Shown one piece after another: positions 12,588 through 26,400 of a stretch of DNA of 64,000 nt. A program made the position numbers and the translations under genes. Under the pieces are notes generated by a model. It was given only the letters and a program-made list of their open reading frames with translations. It ran no database searches and was not told where the DNA came from. This DNA comes from Marchantia polymorpha subsp. ruderalis (taxonomy: Eukaryota; Streptophyta; Marchantiopsida; Marchantiales; Marchantiaceae). Positions within the stretch are counted from its first letter, which is position 1; each line of letters opens with the position of its first letter. Location of the stretch: contig AP031353.1 in assembly GCA_037833965.1 (NCBI GenBank), forward strand, positions 20,338,501 through 20,402,500, in the 5' to 3' direction.

Positions 12588-15500
12588 TAAAAGCAAACTA
12601 GCTATATCAATAACAACAATTTTTGTAACTCACATCAATCACTAGCATGATAGATTTAGTATGTGTAGAATGCTTTAAGCAATGACGTTGTTGTTAGTTT
12701 GTGGCAAATCCATCTAGTATACTCCTTCATTATAAAACAAGAAATTAAACTGATCCACCTCTTGGCAAAAAGCAGCAAATCAAAATGATGGATTCAATGT
12801 TTTATATCCTAAACAAAAATTATATTTGGCTCTGATTTGACACCGTTCATAATATATTGAAAACATTATGCTGAAATGTAGTTGACTAAACTTATGAATC
12901 TCAAAAATTTTATTCTAAATAGGCCGAATAGATTTCAAAACTCATTGTAATGATATTTTAATTCACAGCTTGTAGTTATACAAGACATCCATAGCATAAA
13001 TTAGTCTTATCCTATCTAATATACTTTCTAGATTATATCTAAGAAGATAACTAATGTAGACATCTTGCTCTGATTTATATGTGTATACAACTCTAAGCAA
13101 CATCAGGATGAGAGTTCTGGGTTGTGTTCGACATTCCAAGTCGTTTGATTAAATCTGGATAAGATTGAGAGAAGTAATAAAAACTTTGCACCTAAGCACT
13201 CTTGCTAGAGGGTTATTATGTCGGGTAACGCATGAGATAAGGTGCATGAAAGTATTTTTTTCTCATAAAATGTGAAATTTTTTATCACAAATTGACAAGG
13301 ACCTTTTAAATATACATGTATATTTACAAAATCAAATCAAATTCATAGACACGATGGTGTTCTATTGGAATATGGAAAGAGTGGTATATCATCTAGAGAA
13401 TTAGTGTTTTATAAAGACCAAAACTATTTTTTTCCTTGAATGATTGTGGTACAAAGGTTTAATATTGAGAAATATTAATGTTTTTCAACTATGAAATATA
13501 AATAATGCTCTACGCAATTCATTCATAACTTTCAAACCATTGAGTATTGGATAGTCAACTAAACATTACATGGATGACATTTAGTTCATTGAAGTGGAAG
13601 TTCATTCATCTCCATCAACAAGTGAATTAAGTATTTTAGTAAATTTTTGACTCCAAAATTGAAAATTTACAGATACAAATAATACAGAATATATCTATCT
13701 CATAATTTTAATGAAAAGCTTAGTTGTAATGAGTATGTTTAAGTTTTGGTTTTTCGGTGTAAACATAACACGATTCCATTTGAATATATATATAGAAAAA
13801 ATATTTATATTTGTCATATTTGGATATGAATAACAGTCTGTGACCAGTGCCAAGAGTAATAATCAATCTATCATATTAGCCTCCTATGATAGAGTGGTTT
13901 GAAAATTGGAAATCAATCCATACCAGATTATCTTATGATTGCGATACAAAATGATGCGATAGTTTTTCTCTATAAAGAACCTGTATCAAAAGTTACGTAG
14001 GCATGTATATATCTTTGGCCAACATTGTACTTCAAATCTGCACCAGACCATAACCATCAGCAGCGAAATGAGCTCAACCCTGCTATTCAAATTACGCGAG
14101 ATGTGTTATCTGTATTAACCCGTTACACCAAATTCTTGGTTGGATCTTGACAAACACTGCACTTAGCATTACTTGTGCCCACCCATGGAAAATTAATGTC
14201 ACCCAAAACCTACACAAAACCCATGGGCATGGGTGGGTTAGTGCATGGGCATCCAATGTTGGGCTCTGGTATGTATAGACTAGAAGAATTAATGACTTCG
14301 TTTACTGCAACGTATTATCTAAACTTCTCGAACTGAAAGAGAGTACTTTATTGATACCTCGTATTCGAAGATGCATACGTATGGTATGTGACCAGGAATA
14401 ACATAATAGCAGAAATACGAAGTTATCTCGCTGGTGATAAGACACTATTGCGCACATCGTTCCAGGATGAAGTGCGACAATAGTTACTTGCTCTGGTGGA
14501 AGTGAGGATCGATCTTTATCGGCAGTGCAAATCCTGTATGGTGAGTTCTGTCAACCAGGGACGAGAACAGGAGAGATCCATATGAACACGCCCTCCACAA
14601 AAATACATATGGCTGGTAGCATCAGTCGACTTTCATCGCAATCTCAGGCAATGATGATCACATGTATTACGAAGTACAAAATCAATCGTTTGGCAAAGTG
14701 TACGTACATTTGTTCCTTACGTAACATAATCTGAGAACATCAAGTGTGTACTCGGCTTACTAGCAGGATTACACCTTAACCCATTTCGTGATAAACGGAG
14801 TTTCTTCAACCACCAATTCTGCGTTGAATTTATTCCATGATCATATCGTTACTTTCCTTTATAGTCGGCGTGTACTGAGTGTCCACGGACAACTGTCAAA
14901 CACGCCAGCCACTACTGATCTAGGAATAGCGCCAGATGTCCAATAAGTTCGTACACGTCCATCTGTTGAACGGAGACCCTGGCGATGAAGATTAAGTTTC
15001 TTCGCTAAGAAAATTTGCCATTCAGCTACCTTCTAGAACTGGGAAGGCGGACCTCCATCGACTTTGAACCGTCCCTCCATTTGTCGAACATACCTCTGCA
15101 ACGACGTCACTAGGGACATCTACTCTCATCCCAACAGATTCCAGTTGATTCAGTGTCATTAGCCTCCATTCGAACCTGCAGTTAATATTTTACAAACGAC
15201 TTTCTATCTTCCAAATGCTGAGTATCATGCCAGTCTCTTCCCGATTCGTTACATTCACTGATGAATATGAATGCAGAAATGCACCACTTCGTGATCAGGA
15301 AGAGAATGCAAACAGAAACCCAGAAATAACACTCGTATGAGTCTTTCAGCTCTCGTATTCATCATTCACTCAATCATAAACAGACAAGACTGTGACATGG
15401 GTTTCGACATATGATACATGAAAAAATCATGTGCATTCAAATGCTGTTGGGAATCACACTTGCGAAGATTTAGCCAGTCAAACTTTCACATTGGGTCACG

Positions 15501-16402
15501 AGTCCTCAAAGACTAAATTGAAAAGATAATCACTTCACTCGCAGTAGTTAACCGTCTTTGACATAGTTGGAAGAACAACGAAGTGTGAGGTCCATGACAC
15601 TGTCCAGTGACTCTTCTCAGAAAAGAATGTCGATCGTCTTTGAAACTTCATCAAGCATGATACAGCAGATGGTCTAAGACTCAAAAGATCATCATTTCCA
15701 GAAAGCCAGTGTAAAATAACCATAAGCCCATTTTGGACTTTGCTACCGTGCAAGCTATGAGCACATCTAAAAGATTACAATGAGAGGACTATTGCAAAAC
15801 CTTCATCGCCAACTAGGGCTACAAGTATCGGTCAAGCAAATGCTAGAATACCATCAACTATCTCCACTTCAGCTGACTGAAACATCTTCTTCGACCCCAA
15901 AATCCAAGATTTAACATCAGTTCAAAGATTTCACTATCCACCTCTCGTCTTGCAAGAAAAATTCAGCCCATGCCGTCATAAGCTAAATTCACAAACTGTC
16001 CTATCATGAGGGCTGAATATTGTGTGTGATCTTAAACTTCACAGGCACAACTAAAATATTGGAAACCTAAAGACCTACCTTTATTGTCAAATAAACAATA
16101 ACAATGGCTTTGACTCATTCATGATACATATCAAACATGGCATTATACCGCTTCACCTTTCGGCTTCCTATGATGGCAGAGGGCTACAGGAGTGTGCCAC
16201 GGGGGTTGTTGGGATGCTCGTAATGTAGCACAAGAAGATGTCCACAACATCTTTGGCCCACAAATTTAGATCTTCAGAAGATCTAACGCTCTACTGGCAT
16301 TCAGCAGATGGCGGAAACACGTGACAGTATTAAATTAATTAGGATTTCACCACTCTAATTCTCACTTGGGGGGAAAAAATATCGGGGGTGGGCTGCTTAT
16401 TT
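12588..16402. other. Intergenic, AT-rich then ordinary composition
   Basis: From the transposon to about 14.0 kb the DNA is AT-rich without protein-like ORFs. From 14.0 to 16.4 kb composition is more balanced; the right part should contain the 3' UTR of the minus-strand PIP5K. A 69-codon ORF at 14525-14734 and a 72-codon ORF at 15535-15753 have no recognisable content and I do not call them genes. Confidence 0.5.
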
Positions 16403-19400
16403 TTATCCAAGGGTTTCAAGTGTAGGGGGGAGTGTATTACCAGGAAATGTTCTTTGGATGAACTCTTGGAAGCGCTTGGCATAGAGCCGTGGCTCCACTG
16501 CAGATATGGATGACGCATCAAATTGAAGAGATTTATAGGCATGTTCAATGCGCTTTGATATATCATATTCTTGCAAGATATCAATGATGCCGAAATACAG
16601 CACCACATCATAGCTTTCGCCAAAAATCTCCTTCTCTAGAGCAGCGTTCGTGTCATCTTCTTGTCTTCGAGGTATCCGATCTGCTCTAGCAGGCATATTC
16701 ACACCCAATTGAATCCGTAACCTGCACGATGGGAGTAGACACAGTAAGAAGATAAGAACCCAGGCCTGTCTTACACATCGCCTTTCAGGTGAATGTACAA
16801 GCTTCGGAGCCGTGCATTCCTCTATGTACTTGGTAAAACATTCTCTATAGATTCCCAAACGAAGAAAGAAGATCTACTAGCTCATGCGATGTCAATCCAA
16901 CCCATTTTACACATTTCCAGCTCAAATCAACAAATGAAACAGTAAGTTTCTCATCAAGTGGCTTCCATTCCAAAAGAAACTTCAAAAACATTCGTTCTAG
17001 CGCCGACAGCCAAACTCTGAACGAGCTGGAAGCCAATATTATGTCACTCACATCAATATCACTCACCAATGAGACAAATAACCACAAAGGTAACAATCTG
17101 TACGTTTCGGCTTAACACGAATTAAATCATGTGAGCAAAGTAATCAATAGCTTCACAGCTATTCGGACCTTTGATAGCATGCTATATGCAGATGGATTGA
17201 TTAGAACAAGAACATGTGCCCGGAGAAACCAACGTAGACACGCAAAGGCCGCGGTCTCGCTAGAAAATGCCGATGAGACTTGAGCAATTATACTAATTGG
17301 TTTGAATGTAAACCTTCGAATCGCGGAAAGACCTCTAGTATCATTAGCACAGTTACACTGCACAGAATCCTGGTTACTGAAAAATCAGACAGTTTTTATT
17401 GTTGGAAGTGCACAATCAACGTGAACATGAAAGCCAAAGGTGAGTTGGTCTTCGACCGTGTACCTTGCTGTGCCTGGTAAGACGAGGTCTACCTCCCCAT
17501 CGCCGCCTGTTAGCCCCGTCCCAGATGCCCTTAAAGGACTGCCCCGCACATGCGGACCTGGCACACTGACCACCTCTCCTGGGCCCCGAGGCACCAACAC
17601 CAAACCTCTGCTAGAGCTCCACTCCTCCTCTGATGGCCAAGAAACTGCACAACAAACACAATCAATCTCGGTCAGAAGACGTTAGAAACAGAATCTGCAT
17701 CTCTTTATCACAAAAGACTAATAAGCTTCTAAAGGTTGAGTGTTTATTACATTCAACAAAGAAACGAGTGAACGAACTTGACCTGGAATACATAAAAAAT
17801 GGAACACTATTGGAATTGGGATATTTTCTAATATCCTCAAGACGAAATCGTCCAATCTCATTGAATCAGATATTTAGTTGAAGGAAGAGACTCAACCTCT
17901 GGTTTTGAGATAAATAAAGATTCCATGAGAAACAAAGAAATGACATTTCTACTTTGAGCACCAAGGAAGAAGGCGAACCATATGGAAAATGCACTGCGTG
18001 TGCGAAGCTCAGATGTAAGGCAAGCCAGAAATGCCCAGTAGTTATGCATGGTTAGTGATCTAGAGTACTTGGACAGCTCAGAACCTACCGTCTTCAGGAC
18101 CAGCCACCACACACTCCGGAGGAGGCACCAACTCTGCAACTGTTGGAGAAGGGACAGGAGAAATTGCTGGAGGATATTGTGGTGCTCTGAAATGGAGACC
18201 CAACAACAAACTGTAGTCCATAATCCGCTGGCTCTCCAAAAACTTGCAATCAACCTCTACTTGCCTGCACAGGGTCAACCACTTCATCTAAGTTCCAACA
18301 ACAAACACTTATGCGTGTTGTACGGCAACTACAGCATCCTCCATCCAGACCTAGGACCACGTGGTGGACTGGACCTAAGAGAATCAAAGAACATATGCAT
18401 CCCTAAACTCAAGCTAGTGCTTAGCAAAATAGGACTCGCAAGAAATAGACAATAGGGAAACTCAATCATCTGCTGCGTGGAGCAGTTCGGGTGAGATAGC
18501 GAAACCAATTACAGAAGATCTGGGGCAATGCCTTCGAGCACAGTGACAACTCTCTTATGATCTATCCCAGAAATATAACATGAACGTATGAATACAGACA
18601 TTTAATGCACTTGTCTCTCAAAGATAAATGATATACATCAAAGCACGCTAGTCACAAATGTACATCAAATCAGAACAAAACATTGGCAGCCGGCTGAAAA
18701 CCAAGACGACAATGATAGCAAATGAAACTACATACCGTACATTATTCTTAAAAGTTATCGACAAGGATGCACATGCTACGTGGAATGGGCTTACGAAATA
18801 GAATAGAATAAAGAAGGGGGTGAGAGATTTTCTTCCATTTAGAGACGAGAAACATCCGTTCCATTAGCCCAAGAGGTGTAGTGATGAAGAAGCCAGAAAA
18901 TGTACTTGAAGGTAGTCAACACTGGAACTTCGACATACACTATGAATAAAACGACTGACACTGAAACTACACTAAAGACTTACTTGAAAAGCGCTTCTCT
19001 CCATGAAGGATCGAGACGGAAAACGAAGTCCAAATCTAAATCTTTCAGCGTTGTGTTCTCGTCGATTTCAACCTTGTCAGCTGATCGACCCTGGGAAGAG
19101 CCTTTCAAGTCAAACCGCCTATGAATCCGCAATTCGGTGCAAAACATGTTGCCCATCACAATGAAGCGTACCTGAAAATCAACCATCGAAGTTATCAGTA
19201 AAGATAATGTCGAAGGGGGACTTATAGGAAATATGTTAAGAATAGAGATTATAACTTTCAGTAGCAATTTGTACGGAAACGTGCAAAAGGGGAGAACCGC
19301 TTTGACCACTGACCGAGGGTAAGGCATCGCTGCGGGACTGCGCACCTGGGGACCGCCGCGACGCCTGACCAACATTGAAGCCCAGCAACTGGATAAATGA

Positions 19401-22400
19401 ACTTTACTTTACAGTAAATCTGGTACAAACCCACCTACAGCAAACCTACGAAAAGAAGTATCTTCGCGCCCAAAGATGTTTTGATCTTTGGGAATTCACT
19501 CCGAGTGTGAAAGTGTGGAAAGTCAACTAAACATTACTCACAGAGGATATCTACTCTGCTGCTCAACACTGGCAGCATACTGGCTTCACGCTTCAACTCT
19601 TCCAGGGAGACTTTTGACCAGAAGTCTAGCTTTTCTTCTGGAAGTGAGGACAAAGGTGGATAACGCCTTGAGAGAAGATCAAGATACTTAACAGGGAACA
19701 TAAGAACCGTCTGAACTAGACATTGTCACGATTTGATGTCTCTCTTTAAGTGTATATATACATGTATATATAAATTAATGTAGGAGAATTAAGATGAGGT
19801 TTTGCAGCACACCTTTTGACCGCCATAAGGCTTAACGCGATGAAGTCCAAAGAACTTTGTAATCAGCGTGTTCTCATAAGATCTCACATGTTCATGATAA
19901 GCTGGAAGCATCGCCAGAAGCACCTGAAGTACACTCACAGAACCACTGACCAGATATTAGATGAGAACCAACATGATGGACTAGTATTCAAAACTTGCTT
20001 TCAAAACGAGTGTGATCTGTTAAGAAAAGTCACATCTTTACTTTCTAGAATCCATCAGATATCTCAGATAGACTCGACAGATGACAATGTGTTAAAACTT
20101 CACTATTCACAACATTCCAGTAATAGCATAACGAGGATAACCCCGAAGGAGGCGACAGAGTGGTCACAGAGTAGAACGAGGAGGAAGTAAGGTGGAACGA
20201 AAGAGGGAGGCTAAAGAGGGGAGACTACTTGAAGATGAAAAGGGCGTCTCTTCAAGTAATCTTGTAATTATTAAGAAGACTGATCGAGGCTTCAAAATCT
20301 AAACCAACATATACTCAAAGCTCATCTCCTGTAATATTTGTTGGTGCCAAAGATCTGACTTAACAGCCTTCGGCTTTTAGTGTCTTTTGGATGCTACCAG
20401 TTGAGTGAGGTTGTGGTGTACCGTTCCTCAGGTTCTATCCAAGGAGCTGGTAGTGGCCAGAGTATGGATAGTACTTTGGTCCTCTATTTCAAACCTGTGC
20501 AAGTATGTAGATATCGGTTCCTTGCAAAATATACTTTTCCCCAGGCACGGAAACCCCTGAGACAAACACGAGTTCAGCAGATGACTTGAAATATACTGGA
20601 AACAGGTCAAAGCCTTAGTTCACTTCACCCTATTAGGCGTCCTTGAAAACCCATATAAAGCTTCCACGACCTAAATTCAAGAGGCTCTATCTCTTTCTGC
20701 CGCAGATCTAATCCCGACAATATTCTACTGAAATCCGTTACAATCTGCACCCGCATCAACCAAATCTGAGTAGGTCTTCGTTGAATTTTGCCATACTGCA
20801 TCCCCTGATTCTCATGGATGAGATAGCATAAGATGCGACTATTTTCTTTACTTCACCGAGGCAATATCTTCATGGACTTTGAGAGGATCAATCAAAGCTT
20901 CGCTGTACCTCCTACCCCAGGATTTGTACCTGACAGTACGTCTGGGAAAAACGCTCTCCAAATCATTTCCTCTTGCTTACTACTTTCAAGAAACTCGGTA
21001 AATGGTGTCAAAGAGTCAAAACTGGGGCTACTTACTCCAACCATGGTCGTGTACGGCAAACTAGGACTAAAGGCTAAATTTCAGTACTGATATCGAAACA
21101 GCGGAGGAACTCCATGATCCCATCTGATCTATTCGGACACCATATCAAATGACTTCCTGTATGTACGGATCCCACAAACAATCATCTGAGATTACAATGT
21201 ACAAAAATTGGTCTGCTGGCTATTGTGGTGACCCTTTTTTCTCAATGGAAGGGGAAAAAATATGTGATAGTCGGAAAAAAGGATTGACAACTGCTTTTAG
21301 CATGACCTAACATTCAATAGAGTGTTCGACCAAACCCGTCAACTCCACAACGGCACTGCTCGACTTACAAGAACCGCAATCATCTCACAAACGACAGATC
21401 AATGTACAGCATCCAGAAATTTATCACTTAAATCACCTTGACTTCCGCTTTTCTCATAGTTTTGATGTAGAAACGATCATCATGTGACAAATAAAATACA
21501 CTGCCACTTTTTCCTGGAGATGAGAGCTCCCGCAATGCATCGTTTCCGCAGATTGAGAGCATATAATCTGCTGCATCAATCTTGAACAATTCTCGCAGTT
21601 GCCTGGGAAAAAGAAAACAGGCTGAACTCATGAGAACTATCCTGAACACTTTGTCATACCAAAACCTTGGATATTTGCTCTATCTAGAAGCATAACCGTA
21701 ATTACGCTGTATAATAGCTCTTTGACTACAGCAACTCTGCGTGAACACTCAGGCGGAGGTAACGAGGATGAAAACCAACCTGAACACCATGGGGCAATAA
21801 TCTTTCCACTTGAAATCACACGATTGATGAGGAGGTGTCAATGCTGTTCCGCATTTGGGAAATTTCACTCGAATGCTTGCTCTTGGTCCAAAATCAGCCG
21901 GACCGATTTCATGCTTCGGCTCGGGTGTAATCTTCCCCACTGTATATCTACTCAGTCGTCCGAGACAAAGAAACCAGACGTTAGAAAGCTGCAAGCTGCA
22001 AGAAAGGGATCCATACTCTTAATCTCTTCAGAAACGTAAACTGAATCATCCCCATATAAGGTGTTGCAATTAACTGTTCGGATATGTTGCCTGCTTCTAT
22101 TCAGAAATATTCACCTGATTCCAAGTTGCAAGTTAAGCATAAGGTCATAGCTTCTGTGTCCCTTGTAGATAGTCTCTCCAGGTCTTTTGATCTCCCTAGT
22201 TGCACGGCGCTGACGCCTCCTAACATGTCTTGGAACTGGACCTCCAACTTCCTTGACAAGCTCACTCATAAGCACCCCTTGTACATACTCTCTTTCGACA
22301 ATGGGAGGTTGTAAGGGAACCACACTCTCTAATGAATGGCGCCCAGTCTCCGCCCTTTCATCTCCTTCCAAAATGGGCTCCCCAGACCACGCTGGGTTAC

Positions 22401-23460
22401 TCGTTTCCAAACCAAGGACACGCTCCAGGGCACCCTCTAAACTCCACCGCCTTTCCAGAGAGGGATTCCTCCTTATTGCAGGTTCAGCATGTTGTTTAGT
22501 GGTATCAGTGAGCTGTATTCTTTCGGAGGAGGATGACCGACTCGTTCTGCGAGAAGCAGCATACTGCTCATTGTCTGAAAACGATGATCGTCTTATCCGA
22601 ACCATCTTCCGACTTGAAAACTGTTCTTCTAGAGCAGCTCCAATCTCCTCCCTGCTTGCTTGTGACAGACCATTCCTAACAGCTTCTGGACGGCGACTGC
22701 CAGCAGGGTAAAAAACTCCCTTTCCATCTTTCAAACCCCTACTCCAAGTACCGACATAGCAGCCTCCATCTCCCCAAGTATAGGTGCCATGACCATGCTC
22801 TAACCCATCGAGCCATTGCCCGTCGAATACATCTCCGCTGGCCCAAGTCAAGACGCCTCTACCAGACATTGTCCCATTCCTCCACTCTCCAATGTACTCA
22901 TTGCCATTCCTCCAAACATACCTACCAGGTCCCTCCTGCACACCCTGCTTCCATGACCCTTCGTAAACATCCCCATTGGCATATCTCTTGCGTCCCAGGC
23001 CATGTTTCACATTCATACTCCAATTGCCTTTGTAGGTAGTGCCGTCAATCCCTGTGTAGGTCCCCACTCCATGCATGTAACCTCCTTGAAAGTCTCCTTC
23101 ATAAGTTGCCCCTGATGGCCATGAGATCTTTCCTCTGCCCGTCTTCTTGCCCCTGCCCCATTCACCTTCATACATGCATCCATCAGACCACAGGTACTTT
23201 CCTGTTCCCTCTGGCAGGCTGCCCTGCCAGGATCCCACATAGAAGTCCCCGTTTGGCAGAACTTTTTCTCCGTTGAAATGCATGACGGACACCCCACCGT
23301 CGGAAGGCCCCTTGAAGTCTTCACCATCTCCGACATGGTTCAGCCTCTCATTATTGACAGTGGGTGCAACTTCCGCATGGGGTCCCGGATCTAGCAATCG
23401 ATAGGATGAGGTACGAGGCAGCTCTTCCTCGTCGTCGACATGGGCCACAGGGCCAGACAT
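16403..23460 (-). CDS. PIP5K: Phosphatidylinositol-4-phosphate 5-kinase with N-terminal MORN repeats (884 aa)
   Basis: Makes PI(4,5)P2 from PI4P and ATP, normally at the plasma membrane. Exons: 22115-23460, 21780-21947, 21437-21602, 19813-19923, 18984-19171, 18089-18264, 17464-17644, 16403-16721. They sum to exactly 885 codons with stop and every phase agrees. Residues about 67-254 are eight MORN repeats (pattern YxGxWxxGxxxGxGxxxW), typical of plant type-B PIP5Ks. The Ser/Arg-rich linker to about 440 leads to the kinase: glycine-rich loop [13 protein letters not shown]-binding Lys in FYIKTM (552), [12 protein letters not shown] (about 615), IMDYSLL (674-680) and [12 protein letters not shown] (821-832). 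The C-terminal activation segment contains RIEHAYKSL. The start chosen is the first in-frame ATG; the frame stays open about 50 codons upstream but lacks an ATG and reaches a probable splice acceptor at 23616-23617, so a non-coding first exon is likely. The acceptor of the seventh exon (17644 or slightly inside) is ambiguous but frame-neutral. All key residues are present. Confidence 0.95.
20226..20258. repeat. Short hairpin in a PIP5K intron, 10-bp arms
   Basis: TACTTGAAGA and TCTTCAAGTA flank a 13-nt loop within the intron between the exons at 21437-21602 and 19813-19923. Arms are perfect but short, so chance is possible. Confidence 0.6.
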
Positions 23461-26400
23461 GCAGAAAACCCCCGTTGGAGCCGTCTTTTCGGGAGCCACT
23501 GCACGCTTTCGTGTTTTCCACTGCAAATCGTCTATAAGAGAGCGTATTACATGCGCCGTATGTTGCAAGAGGACATCGCCTCCTTGGACCCTCTGTTTGG
23601 CTTTTAACTTCGCCACTGTGAACGATCACAGGATCAAGACATGGACAGATGCATGGATATGTAACAGCTAGTCCCAGTGGGATTTGGCTACTAGGAACAG
23701 CAGAACTTCGAGTTTGTACTGACTCAGCAATATGGAGCAATTACAGCTCCCAATGCATCCAGCCCTACAAATTCAAGATATAAAAATACGGCTACCCAAT
23801 TAGCTGGAAGCAGGTTGGTATCAACCAATCTGCCCAGTCTTTTCTACAAAACTTAAGTGGCCGCAATACGCCAGCAAAGTCAAAAGAGTATCTACTTCCA
23901 GTTGGCCCCTCCCTACGTTCCCACACCGACTGTGCCGCCTGTTAGGTACCTACCAACAACTCCTGATATGCTGATAAGTCTACCGGACATTTAGACCAGA
24001 AATCACCTCGTGTGATCTCCATAACCATCTACTTGCCTAACACATGCGCTTTATAAGTTTCCAGATTCCTTGAGACCCCATATCCAACGTCCACTAAAAG
24101 AGAGTTTTGAGAGAGCTGTTGTCCACATTGTAAAGGGCTTGTGCGCTTAAGCATGTCGGTCACTTTCCCAAGCGCGTAGGAGAATATCAACAGCGCACCG
24201 TGCCTTTCCAGTAAGCAATTCTTGTCTTCGTAAACAACTCCATAATTCCTAAATAGTACAAGATACTTCTGACTAGGATCATTCCTTTCCTACAAGCCAC
24301 CCAATCCGAGAACTTGGTGTTCAATTCAGCTCCACAACCGTCCAAGTACTGCGTTCATAATCTGTCCACCTTCCTGTTACCACTGCAACTAGTGTCAGGG
24401 ATTATCCATCCCGGGAACCCCCATCCTCCAAGACAGCTATTTCTCGTATGTCAAGAAAATTGAATGCTTTATCCAATTAAACCAGTAAATTCTCTGAATT
24501 TCCACTTACAGGCAGCAACAAATCGATTTTACGGGACGAAATCGACATCAAGCACCCGCTCACCGCTGCTGACTCACTGACTGATAAAAACAAAACTGAG
24601 AAGCAAAGAGATCTATCTTACGTGTAAGCAAGTAAATTGAGCACGCTCCCAAATTCCTGCAATGGAAAAAACATCACTTCGCACATTTAGACCATAAACA
24701 GCAGGCTCACTGTCCTCATTCGTCCAAAAAGAGCTGAAAAGGGGACTGTATTTGAAGCTTGAGAATAACAAAGAGAAAGGAATTGTAGTATCCGGACGCA
24801 TGACGCATCTGACAAGCGATGCAGTGGGGCTTAAGCCCGGCTGGAATATGCTTTCTCTCTGTCATTATATCTGTCCATGCCATCATTCACGCACATTACC
24901 TGGAACAGTCTCCCTCTAATGGTAAGACGATATACAATTGAAGCTGGCATGGTTAACAAAGTCCGTAGAACACAGTCTACTCTATCAAGAACGAAGGGAT
25001 GCAAGGCCTTCGAAATCCGAGAGAGGCAATAATCAATGATGGTGCAAAAAGCAACTGCTCAGATTCATGATAGGCAAAGAACATGACTAGATAAAGCTTT
25101 TCACTATATCAGATAAATTTGAACCAACGCTTTCCACAACTCCACAACAGAAGTGAGAATCTCTCGGAGAGAGGAAAAGAAGAAGAAAGAGGAAAGAAAA
25201 GAAGAGGAAATCGAAGGAGTTTATAAAGCTGGATGCAACTCATCACCTAGCTAAATGTATGTAGCCATGTTAGAAAAGTAACCGCCCTCAAGAATAATTG
25301 GTGCAGAAAGCGATGCACATAACCTTGAAATGGTCTTTCGACCTATCGAAAGACTACAATATGATGGATAGGGTGGTTAAAGGACTAAGTCCCAGTTAGG
25401 ATCTACATGTATAAGAAATGAATGATCTTATCAATTTGTACAACGATAAGGCATCGAGATATTCCCAGTTGCTGAAATTTACCTATACAGTAATTCTACC
25501 CGGCTGAAATGGATGAGAGTTCCTGCTCGAGCATCAACACCACTTCGGTCATGACTTGAGTGTTTCAGAGCACATGAAAGGAGCCTTGCTGCCAGCAATC
25601 CCGACCCAACCTGAACAGACTCAGCGTTTGGCCTCACACAAACTCTCAACCGAATAGATAACACATACGACAGGTAAAGAAGCTCTCAACAGAAGAGTGA
25701 TCTATATCAAAATCTCTGTGCCGGCAGAAACAGTTCCCACCGATATGAAAGCTCCAGCCTCTCATTTTCCGACTACTGGAGAGAGTGAAGATAGTGTCCA
25801 CTATCTCTTCTAGTCTGCAATTTCGAGTTCCTGAAAACCAGGCGTAAAGCCTATGAAGACGATCAAGATAGTGTGGATCCACCACAAGGTGACAAGAATA
25901 AATCTTGAGCAGACCAAAAGTGGCCACGGAGACGGGACCACCTCCGCGAAGTTAAGCAAATACCTAGGACATGATAAGCGCAACCTAAGAGACCCAATTG
26001 GCATCCAAGTCACTGATCCATCGCGGAGATGACTGAGTTATCTGAAATACGCACTCCGGCCTAGAAACGAACATCCGACAGGTTGGAGCCTGGAAAACAC
26101 TAATGCACGTTTAGCTCCGAAGGAGCTAAACAGAACGCGTCGTAAGGCCTCCTCGACCTTCCAACACGCAAGTCCGATGCGCTTGACGATTTCGATGAGG
26201 TGCGAAGCCCCGCAGACCAAGGATGGAAAAGAACCAGTAGAGCACAATTTCAAAGCCGAAGGAACAGCTCACGCGCTGCGAGAAAGTCCTGATTAATGCG
26301 GAGGGAAGAACCAGGACGGATAGGAAAGGTGCATAGTCCTTACCTAACAAATTGGGACCGGCAGGCGAAATATGCCAGTTCGAGGCTCTTCCCTTGACCT
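23461..26400 (-). other. Probable 5' leader and intron region of the PIP5K
   Basis: No protein-like ORF is visible on either strand. A good splice acceptor (TTCACAG) at 23616-23617 on the minus strand suggests that one or more non-coding exons lie further upstream, possibly as far as the GC-rich island starting near 26.4 kb. The exact transcription start cannot be seen from sequence alone. Confidence 0.45.

Noticed and set aside
22253-22711. 152-codon plus-strand ORF inside PIP5K exon 1
   Set aside because: Antisense shadow of the Ser/Arg-rich linker; no independent motifs.
23461-23616. Extension of PIP5K by about 52 codons starting at a GTG
   Set aside because: No ATG in this stretch, an in-frame stop just upstream, and a good splice acceptor at 23616-23617; the ATG at 23460 is preferred.
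25925-25980. Resemblance to 5S rRNA (CTCCGCGAAGTTAAGC)
   Set aside because: Only about 15 bases match the conserved internal box; the rest of a 120-base 5S gene is absent.
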